From contig DUFJ01000061.1 of assembly GCA_013331925.1 (NCBI GenBank), positions 23,622 to 29,826 on the forward strand: a DNA stretch of 6,205 nt, read 5' to 3'. The stretch is from Candidatus Iainarchaeum sp. (lineage in GTDB: Archaea > Iainarchaeota > Iainarchaeia > Iainarchaeales > UBA10191). Under the pieces are notes generated by a model. That model was not told the DNA's origin. It did no database searches and was given only the letters and a program-made list of their open reading frames with translations. Below are positions 1 through 5,800 of the stretch, piece by piece. Both the position numbers and the translations under genes were made by a program. Position 1 is the first letter of the stretch; each line of letters starts with the position of its first letter.

Positions 1-482
1 TTCTCGCTTATGTTTGGCATTCCTTTAATCATTGCCTTTTTGTCTGCCTGAAGTATTGGGTAATTCCTTGTTATTCGCTTGTCCAAGTTGTGCCTTTCTA
101 TCGTGTTGTCTATTTGCTTTTTACTGATTTCAGGATAGGTTCTTTTCAAGAATAATCCTTTTGATGTTACATTGTCTTGAATTCTGGCCATCATTAAAGT
201 TTGTGATGTCAGCTCTTGCCTTTGCCTTTCCTGCTCGCTCATTCTCTTCTGGCTTTCCGCATTTATCTCTTTGAGTTTTTCAATCGTTTTTTGCGCTTTC
301 AGGTGGGTTTGCCAAGCTTGTGGCGAAATCTCGTGCCTTTGAACTTGTTCCATGCGTGCCCTTGCCTCTGGTATTGGCTGTGCTCCCCCAGTCCTTAAAC
401 CCAAAAGCCCGACCATGATTCCTGTAGCTATTTTTGCGCGTAATGGCAATTTTGGTTTTGGCTTTGCGGGCATTTTTTTCAT
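1..482 (-). CDS. Hypothetical protein, N-terminal 160 codons (runs off left edge)
   Basis: I do not recognise this protein. The reading frame is open on the minus strand from an ATG at 482-480 to the window edge with no stop, so the C-terminus is missing. A second in-frame ATG at 473-471 (Met4) has a GGGA at 486-483 placed nine bases upstream and may be the true start. The N-terminus is basic and proline-rich (MPAKPKPKLPLRAK), followed by a short hydrophobic stretch (IATGIMVGLLGL, about residues 18-29) and then TGGAQP. This resembles a weak signal peptide or membrane anchor. Residues 45-100 are polar, charged and Gln-rich, probably helical; residues 101-160 are basic with no motif I can name. 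The gene starts four bases after the xerA stop, so the two are almost certainly co-transcribed. That makes it a candidate partner of the recombinase, but this is inference from spacing only. Confidence 0.75.
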   Translation of the reverse strand, partial: MKKMPAKPKPKLPLRAKIATGIMVGLLGLRTGGAQPIPEARARMEQVQRHEISPQAWQTHLKAQKTIEKLKEINAESQKRMSEQERQRQELTSQTLMMARIQDNVTSKGLFLKRTYPEISKKQIDNTIERHNLDKRITRNYPILQADKKAMIKGMPNISE

Positions 483-486
483 TCCC
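483..486 (-). promoter_or_regulatory. Possible Shine-Dalgarno for the partial gene
   Basis: The minus strand reads GGGA directly after the xerA TAA stop. It abuts the first ATG (482) but lies nine bases before the second in-frame ATG (473). The second spacing is the usual one for a ribosome binding site, so it favours initiation at 473. The element is only four bases long, so the support is modest. Confidence 0.35.
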
Positions 487-1410
487 TTAGCTTTGTTGCT
501 CCGTGCTTGCGTTTTTTATCGCGTGTTTTTTTCCCATCGCATCAAGCGGACTTGTGACTTTTTTTAGTTCTGCAGTCGTTACTTGGGTGTAGATTTGCGT
601 GGTGCTTAGGTTTGAATGGCCTAAAAGTTCCTGGATTTTTCTTATGTTTTCCCCGCTTTCAAGTAGGTGTGTGGCGAACGAGTGCCTTAGCTTGTGAGGC
701 GTTACGTCTTTCGTAATCCCTGCTTTTTCTGCTGCCTCTTTCACTATCCTTTGGATGCTGTCAGAGCTTATTGGCTTTGCATTTTTTTTGCTGAACACGA
801 ACTCGCTTTTCTTTTTTTTCTTTTTCAGGTAGCGTTTTATTTCCGAAATCCATTGTTTTGAAAGCACTATAATCCTGTCCTTGTTTCCCTTTCCCCCCTT
901 CACTCTTGCAATTCCTTCCTCCAATTCCAGGTCGTCCACTTTTAGCTTGCTTGCTTCAGAAACCCTGCAGCCGGTGCTGTAGAGGAATTCTAGGATTAGC
1001 CTGTTTCTTCCGTGCTTTGTTGCCTTGAAAAGCGCTTTCAACTCTTCCTTTGTCAAAACTACTGGCAGTTTTTTCGCTTTTTTCGGCACTTTTATGTCTT
1101 CTATTATTTTCCTGTGCAAAAATGTGTGGAAGAAAAACTTTAGCGCTGAAAGCGCCAAAGCCATTGTTGCGTTGCTTGCGTTGTGCTTTTCTTTCATTTC
1201 AGCTATGAACGATATGATGTCTCCTCTCTCTACCTGCTCCGCTGGCTTTTTTGCGAATTCGAAAAACAGTCTTGCGTAAGTTTCGTACATTTTTATTGTT
1301 TGCGCTGAATACCCTGCCACTAAAAGCTCTTGCTTGAATTTTTTTAATTCAGGAATTCTCTCGCTTGCGGGTTTTTCCGCGCTTCCATTAGGCGCTTCAG
1401 TTTCTTGCAT
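487..1410 (-). CDS. xerA: XerA-type tyrosine recombinase/integrase
   Basis: This is a site-specific tyrosine recombinase of 307 residues. It has an N-terminal helical SAM-like core-binding domain (about residues 18-105) and a C-terminal catalytic domain (about 115-285). All catalytic positions are visible: Arg149 in GCRVSEA, the beta-hairpin lysine in VKGGKGNK (K171 or K174), His239 and Arg242 in HKLRH, His265 in LLGHSN, and the nucleophile Tyr274 in TTQIYTQV. The enzyme should therefore be active. Archaeal XerA proteins resolve chromosome dimers at a dif site, and length and architecture fit that family; a mobile-element integrase of the same fold cannot be excluded. The first 17 residues are a low-complexity polar extension and the tail after residue 290 is also poorly conserved in appearance. 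Residues 196-201 are six consecutive lysines. The ATG at 1410 is chosen because a TATA-like box lies 28 bases upstream; the nearby ATG at 1414 is out of frame. Confidence 0.93.
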   Translation of the reverse strand: MQETEAPNGSAEKPASERIPELKKFKQELLVAGYSAQTIKMYETYARLFFEFAKKPAEQVERGDIISFIAEMKEKHNASNATMALALSALKFFFHTFLHRKIIEDIKVPKKAKKLPVVLTKEELKALFKATKHGRNRLILEFLYSTGCRVSEASKLKVDDLELEEGIARVKGGKGNKDRIIVLSKQWISEIKRYLKKKKKKSEFVFSKKNAKPISSDSIQRIVKEAAEKAGITKDVTPHKLRHSFATHLLESGENIRKIQELLGHSNLSTTQIYTQVTTAELKKVTSPLDAMGKKHAIKNASTEQQS

Positions 1411-1433
1411 GCATTAGAATATCTTTTTTCCTG

Positions 1434-1442
1434 TTAAAATTA
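1434..1442 (-). promoter_or_regulatory. TATA-like box before xerA
   Basis: The minus strand reads TAATTTTAA, centred 28 bases before the xerA ATG, in the 42-base gap after the upstream membrane-protein gene. In archaea this spacing would place transcription start at or within a few bases of the ATG, giving a leaderless message. An AGGA at 1432-1429 is 18 bases from the ATG, too far to be a convincing ribosome binding site. That makes leaderless initiation more plausible, although read-through from the upstream gene is also possible. Confidence 0.4.
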
Positions 1443-1452
1443 GTTCTGGTTT

Positions 1453-1677
1453 TTAACCGAGCTTTGCGTAGTGGAATAGGCTTTTTGCCTGCAGGTAGTT
1501 GTAAACTGCTGCCACTCCCGAAAGGAATGCTAGGAAATAGAACACGAAAGCCAGCCTGTTGTTCTGCAGCTGCAGGCTTATGCCTTCGATTATGCTCCAA
1601 AAAAACAGCGTCGCCAGCAGCACTCCTACAATGAACATGAATGCTGAAGTTAAGAATACTTTTTTCGTTGCTGCCAT
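1453..1677 (-). CDS. Small two-helix membrane protein
   Basis: This is a 74-residue protein of unknown function. Two hydrophobic segments are clear, at about residues 8-30 (VFLTSAFMFIVGVLLATLFF and following residues) and 42-62 (LAFVFYFLAFLSGVAAVY). They are joined by a polar loop containing QLQNN. Lysines at 5, 6, 65 and 72 flank the helices, so the positive-inside rule predicts that both ends face the cytoplasm with the short loop outside. No catalytic or metal-binding motif is present. The ATG at 1677 is supported by a TATA-like element about 30 bases upstream. The gene is followed after 42 bases by xerA on the same strand and is divergent from the small zinc-finger gene. I cannot assign a family; small unassigned proteins of this kind are common in archaeal genomes. 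The call as a real gene rests on the clean hydrophobic pattern and the promoter. Confidence 0.75.
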   Translation of the reverse strand: MAATKKVFLTSAFMFIVGVLLATLFFWSIIEGISLQLQNNRLAFVFYFLAFLSGVAAVYNYLQAKSLFHYAKLG

Positions 1678-1700
1678 GCTATATTTGCTTAAGGTTTTTT

Positions 1701-1713
1701 AGTTTTAAAAACT
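1701..1713. repeat. 13-base perfect inverted repeat over the promoter
   Basis: The arms AGTTTT and AAAACT are exact reverse complements around a central A. The palindrome coincides with the TATA-like box of the membrane-protein gene. It may be a simple consequence of AT-rich promoter sequence, or an operator that blocks TBP binding. No second copy was seen in the window. Confidence 0.4.
1703..1710 (-). promoter_or_regulatory. TATA-like box for the 74-residue membrane protein
   Basis: TTTTAAAA is centred about 30 bases before the ATG at 1677 on the minus strand, with a purine-rich AAAGAGTAG just upstream where a BRE element would lie. Archaeal spacing predicts transcription start near 1680, two or three bases before the ATG, so the message would be essentially leaderless. 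No ribosome binding site is seen in the intervening bases, which agrees with that reading. Confidence 0.5.
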
Positions 1714-1765
1714 ACTCTTTCATCTACATAATGTTTTGTTGGGCCTTTTCTTTCCAAAAAATATG

Positions 1766-1773
1766 TTTAAATT
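1766..1773 (+). promoter_or_regulatory. TATA-like box for the small zinc-finger gene
   Basis: TTTAAATT lies on the plus strand after an A-rich stretch (CCAAAAAATATG) that could serve as BRE. Its centre is about 44 bases from the ATG at 1813, so transcription would begin near 1795 and leave a leader of roughly 18 bases. The region just before the ATG is a run of seven T residues with no ribosome binding site at normal spacing; GGAAGAAAG at 1783-1791 is too far away and would lie upstream of the predicted transcript start. Confidence 0.5.
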
Positions 1774-1812
1774 CCCTTAGTTGGAAGAAAGTCTTCAATA
1801 AAGCGTTTTTTT

Positions 1813-1992
1813 ATGCCTGATTCGAAAAACTTCCAGCGCAAGGGTTCAATGGCTCAGTATGGCTTGCCCAAGTCCAGGAAGTGCATGAACTGCCTGAAGG
1901 ATACAGTTGATGACGGCACTTACGTTTGGCTCCGCGGCTTTTGCTCAGACCAGTGCAAGCAAGAGTATGTGGAAAAACTGCGGAGCAAGTGA
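1813..1992 (+). CDS. Small treble-clef zinc-finger protein (TRASH/MYM-like)
   Basis: This 59-residue protein is the only plus-strand gene I can support. Four cysteines form a C-x2-C ... C-x3-C pattern: Cys24 and Cys27 (CMNC), then Cys44 and Cys48 (FCSDQC). Sixteen residues separate the pairs, including GTYVWLRG. This layout, with an aromatic residue and FCS before the last pair, is typical of the TRASH/YHS/MYM and ribosomal eL24 group of treble-clef zinc ribbons. Such domains bind zinc or other metals and act in metal sensing, nucleic-acid binding or the ribosome. The spacer is shorter than in eL24, so I do not call it that. The first 23 residues are basic and probably flexible, compatible with nucleic-acid contact. 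It has its own promoter, is divergent from the membrane-protein gene, and ends 6 bases from the convergent metallopeptidase gene. Start choice: the only upstream in-frame ATG near the promoter. The exact function is unknown. Confidence 0.85.
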   Translation: MPDSKNFQRKGSMAQYGLPKSRKCMNCLKDTVDDGTYVWLRGFCSDQCKQEYVEKLRSK

Positions 1993-1998
1993 TTGCTT

Positions 1999-2865
1999 TT
2001 AAGGTACTGCTTTTCTAGCAGTCTCATGTTGCCTGTTTTTTTCCGCTTCTTCTATTCTTTCAATGATTAGTTGTTTTGGCAGCCTGTATCTTAAAAGCAG
2101 TTCTCCCTTTTCTGTCAAGCCGCCATTAGGCTTTAGGAGTCCTTCTTTTACCATCCTCCGATTCCATAGCCTTGTTTCTATTGCTCCAAAAACTTTTGGG
2201 GGGTTTGCCATAAAGAGTATTATTCCGTCTATTCCGTGGTTTGCGTAAATGTTTTGCACTGGCTTTCTACTGAGCAGAAATTCAACAGTTCTTGCAGCAA
2301 TTCTGATTCCTATCCAATATGCCAATGGCGGTTTTAATATGCTGGGCGCAAAACCAAGCGTTAACGCCAGTGATGCTAATGAGCCGCTAGTATAGCCTGT
2401 TTTGTAAGCAACAGTCGTGGTATTTTTTTGTCCGGGCTTATCACTCAGGTCCGCAATGGTTTCTTCTTTTATCGCTTTCCGCACTATTTTTGGGTTTCCA
2501 CCAAATCCGGTACTTGCGGCGGAAATAATCCTTCTCCCTCTCGAAGACCCAGTTCTTTCATGCTCAGGCATTATTAGGTAATGCGCTGCATGGGTTTTTT
2601 CGTGTTCCAGCACTATTCTAGACACGCCCTGGCTGAGCCTAATTTTGTGTAGCTCTGACTCATACATTCCATCTGTTCTGTCTTTTTTCTTTGAATAAAA
2701 TATTTCAGGCTGCAACCTTGCAGCAGGTATTCCCCAAATCTTGCTGATTCTGTTCAGTACTTCCCCGCCTTCCATTGGCTGTACCTGCCTTTGAACGGGC
2801 CTGGTTCTTTTGTATGGTTTTTCATTGGAAGTTTTTCTTTTAAATCCCCTGAAAAGTCCGGGCAT
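1999..2865 (-). CDS. Putative zinc metallopeptidase, HExxH type
   Basis: This 288-residue protein carries HEKTH at residues 88-92, in the context IVLEHEKTHAAHYL. The pattern is that of a zincin active-site helix: two zinc-binding histidines and the catalytic glutamate (Glu89). A later acidic helix, KEETIADLSD (133-142), offers Glu134, Glu135 or Asp139 as the third ligand, as in gluzincins. The metzincin third histidine would fall at residue 98, which is Ile, so that class is unlikely. Residues 1-30 are strongly basic. A moderately hydrophobic region at about 158-198 may be membrane-embedded or a buried helical pair. Residues 226-262 (with GLLKPNGGLTEKGELLLRY) resemble a winged-helix or wing-like module. 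No signal peptide is evident, suggesting a cytoplasmic or membrane-associated enzyme. The gene starts 19 bases after the large surface-protein gene and is probably expressed with it. Substrate unknown; family not identified. Confidence 0.72.
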   Translation of the reverse strand: MPGLFRGFKRKTSNEKPYKRTRPVQRQVQPMEGGEVLNRISKIWGIPAARLQPEIFYSKKKDRTDGMYESELHKIRLSQGVSRIVLEHEKTHAAHYLIMPEHERTGSSRGRRIISAASTGFGGNPKIVRKAIKEETIADLSDKPGQKNTTTVAYKTGYTSGSLASLALTLGFAPSILKPPLAYWIGIRIAARTVEFLLSRKPVQNIYANHGIDGIILFMANPPKVFGAIETRLWNRRMVKEGLLKPNGGLTEKGELLLRYRLPKQLIIERIEEAEKNRQHETARKAVP

Positions 2866-2883
2866 AGAAATCTTAAGGTCCTG

Positions 2884-2893
2884 TTTAATTTAA
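2884..2893 (-). promoter_or_regulatory. TATA-like box before the metallopeptidase gene
   Basis: TTAAATTAAA on the minus strand overlaps the last codons and stop of the upstream gene, preceded by the purine-rich GGAAAGG that could be a BRE. Its centre is about 24 bases before the ATG at 2865, again compatible with a leaderless start. An AGGA at 2882-2879 lies 13 bases from the ATG, a long but possible ribosome binding site for translation from a read-through message. Both modes of expression remain open. Confidence 0.4.
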
Positions 2894-5800
2894 GCCTTTC
2901 CGCATTATTCTTTGCACTCTTTCCTTTCTTTCTTTTTCCTCTTTTTCCCTGTTTTTTTTAACCCAAAGAGCCATTCCAATAAGCATTATTAACGGGATTA
3001 GGGAAAGAGGCAGCACTGGAAGCACGAATCCTGTTTGATTGCCCGCCAAAAGTATTGCATAGCCCGAGTATTGGATGCTTTTGAGGAAGTTTTCCTTTCC
3101 TATTTCTTCGCCTGATTTTTCCAAAAGAGTTGTAATCTTTTCATTGCTGCTTTGGTTTGCTGAGGCATTCTTTGCTCTTTCAAGCTCGTCTCCAGCGTCC
3201 TGCTTTAACTCCCCAAAAACTTCTTCAAGCTTTCCAGCCAGTTGCTCTTGCTTTTGCATTTTTTCTTCAAGGCTTTTTTCGCTTTCCGCAACTAGCTTTA
3301 AGGCTTTTGAAAGCTCGTTACTGTCCATTGCCTGCTTTATGGATTCAATGCTGTTTTCAAGGCTTGCTGACTCTAGAGAGCTTGCCTGAAACTTTAGCTT
3401 TCCAAGCTCTTCCTTGGTTATTGGCGCCAAGTATTGGAGCTTGCTCATTTCCTCAAGGTTTGCGCTCTGGAAATTTTTGCTTATTTTTTCAAGCATTTCC
3501 CCAATGCTTTTGTTTTTTTCCGCAAATTTTTCCGCATTATTCAGAAATTTTTCCACTCTTTCGCTTGCTTTCTCCCCGACTCTTGCCTTTATTCCTTGCA
3601 CGCTTTTTTCCATTCTTTCAAGGCTTTCTTCAGCTTCTTCAAGGTTGCTGTTTCCTGCTTCTTCCAAAATTTTCTCTTCCATTCCAATCAATTCCTGCTT
3701 TTCCTTGCTTGCATCAAGGCCTTGCTCTTCAGCATTTTCTATGTCTTTCAAGGCAAGCTCGAGAATTTCTTTGGCTTTTTCCTTTACTGCTTTTAAGGCT
3801 GTTTCCACCTCTTTTTGCAGCATTACTCTCGCATTCTGTAATTCTTTAAGCGCTTGCTCTGGCGAGCTTTCTTTCACGCTTGCTGCTTTTTGTAGGCTTT
3901 GGGCTGCTTTTTCAATGCCTGCTCCGGAGTATTTTGACTGCTTGATTTTTTCCAGCATTTTTGCTGTTTCCCCTTCCAGAATTCCAATTTGTTCTTGCAC
4001 TCTTGCTTCATCCGCTAGCTCTGTATTTTGTTTTTGCTCGAGCTTTCTTGTTTTTTCAAAAAGGCTATAAAGCGCTTTCTTGTGCTGGCTGTTGTTTGCG
4101 CTGAAGGTTTCTTTCCATAATTCCAGCTCTTGCACTATCTCTTGGGCCTCTTGTGCTATCTCCTGATTTTCTGACTCCGTTAAGGCTTTGCCTATTTTTT
4201 CGTTCTTTAGCATTTCTTCATTCCAGTTGACGCTTTCCTGGCTTGTTAAGTAGGACAGGAAGTATTTTTTTGTTTCAAAGCCTGTGATTTTTTCCTCCAG
4301 CAACATTTCCCCCCAGGGGCTTTTTTCTATCTCTTTTCTTTTGTAGCTCTCATCCATTGCGCTTATTTGCTCCGCGCCTTCAATCATGTCAAGGCTTACT
4401 TTCAGGTTGTTCAGCTCTATTCCAAGCCCGTTCTTGATGCTTAGCTCTATCTCTTGCCTTGTTCCAAAGCCTTCTTGGTATTCTCCCAGAAGCCTGCTGG
4501 TTTTTTCCAAAGGATTTGGAATTTCAAACCTTAACACAACCTCTTGGTTGTTTTTTGCTTCCGGAATTTTGAAAACCGCCTCTGAATTTTGCATTTCCGG
4601 AATTATTATGCTGCCTTCCGCAATTGCCTTCAGGTTTTCAGCTCCTGGCAGCACTTTTGTTCTCACTGTAAGTTCCTGGACTTTTATGCCTTCAACTGTT
4701 TTGATTTTGATTTTTTTCTCAAAGAATGCCCTTTCTTCAAGGGTTAGTGGATTTTCTGTTTTTTCTTCGGTGCTTGCTGGAATTGCCCTTCCTTCTATTT
4801 CAATAATTGTTTTTCCTTTCTCTATTTTTTGGAATTCCAGCCTTACGCTATTCTTGTCAAAAAAAGCCTGAACGCTTGAGGTGCTTGAAGCAAGCACTGG
4901 GTTTTCAAGCACTATAAGCTCTATTTGCAATTCCAGGCTGTTGTTCCATTCGATGCTGCTGTAAAACTCAAGCCTTGCCCTTGCTTGCATTTCCTGGTTT
5001 GCAACTGCCTCTCCGTCAATGCCTGTAATTTCTATGCTTGCGTTTTCCATCAAATGCTTTGCCATCCCTTTTTCCATTTCTGGCTTTATCTCTTCTCTCA
5101 GCTCTTGGACTGTTTTTTCCAGCTCTTCGCTGATTCCTGCACCTTTGATTCTAGCTTGCTCGCTTTCTCCAAAATTCTCTCCAAGTTCCTTGGCTTGTTT
5201 TTTGAGTTTTTGCAGGAAAGAGTTTTCAGTGCCTGAAAGCATTTCTAAAATTCCCAGCTCGCTTGACAGCTGCACCCATTCTTTCTTTGCATTCGCTAAT
5301 TTTTCTTCCGCAATCTCTATGGCTTTTTCCTTCAGCTTTTCGCATTCAATGCTTATCCTTTCCTCGCTTTCTTCAAGCTCTTGCCATCTTTGCAGCATTT
5401 CCAGCCCTTGCTTGATGCTTGGCATTGTTGCTGCTGCTTCCTCAACTGTTTGCATGCATTCTTGAATTTCCAACTTTTCCTGTTTTGGCTCCTGCCCTAA
5501 AGCCTCTTCCCTTAGGCTCTTGAATGCTTGGAGCATTTTCCAGCAGCTTGAGAGCTGTTTTTTTCCGCTGGGGCTTTTGGCTTCCAGAGCCCTGTTTTCC
5601 AGGAATTGCGCTTTTTCAAAGAATTCCTTTTCTTTTTTGAGCTCTGCTGCCTTCTTTCCAATCTCTACTGCTTTTGCGCTGCAGTACTCGCTTGTTTTTC
5701 CAATCACCTCGCTTTCAAGCCATTCCAGGGATTTTTTCAAGGCTATTGCTTCTTTTTCCAGTTCCTTTAATTTTTTGGTTTTTTTCCCTAGTTTTGGATT

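Noticed and set aside
1025..1279. Plus-strand frame of 84 codons inside xerA, and similar short frames at 216-567 and 2063-2248
   Set aside because: These are antisense to well supported minus-strand genes, have no signals of their own, and their compositions are mirror images of the real proteins.
1397..1600. Minus-strand frame of 67 codons overlapping the membrane protein and the xerA start
   Set aside because: It overlaps the better supported 74-residue gene and spans the gap before xerA. Its composition is unstructured with no motif, and no promoter or ribosome binding site fits its start.
1411..1812. Possible archaeal dif site near xerA
   Set aside because: I looked in the gaps on either side of the membrane-protein gene for two roughly 11-base inverted arms around a short centre, like the Thermococcales dif. 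I found only the 13-base AT palindrome, which is too short and overlaps a promoter.
1813..1992. Ribosomal protein eL24 as identity of the small zinc-finger protein
   Set aside because: The cysteine pairs match the fold group, but the spacer between pairs is only 16 residues. The C-terminal basic extension after the last Cys of eL24 is missing, and here the Cys pairs follow a 23-residue N-terminal tail that eL24 lacks.
1993..2042. Terminator between the convergent genes
   Set aside because: The gap is only 6 bases. T-rich stretches such as 2034-2042 lie inside the coding sequence of the opposite gene, and no hairpin was seen.
2590..2604. Metzincin-type metallopeptidase (HExxHxxGxxH) reading of the HEKTH motif
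   Set aside because: The residue at the third-histidine position is Ile98 and there is no Gly at 95 (it is His). The extra His95 and His102 do not fit metzincin spacing, so a gluzincin-like site is preferred.
3157..4070. Long plus-strand frames of 230 and 218 codons opposite the giant gene (3157-3849 and 3414-4070)
   Set aside because: Their products are dominated by Phe, Ser, Leu and Cys, the expected mirror of Lys/Glu/Ala-rich coiled-coil codons. They lack any domain, promoter or ribosome binding site and overlap each other.
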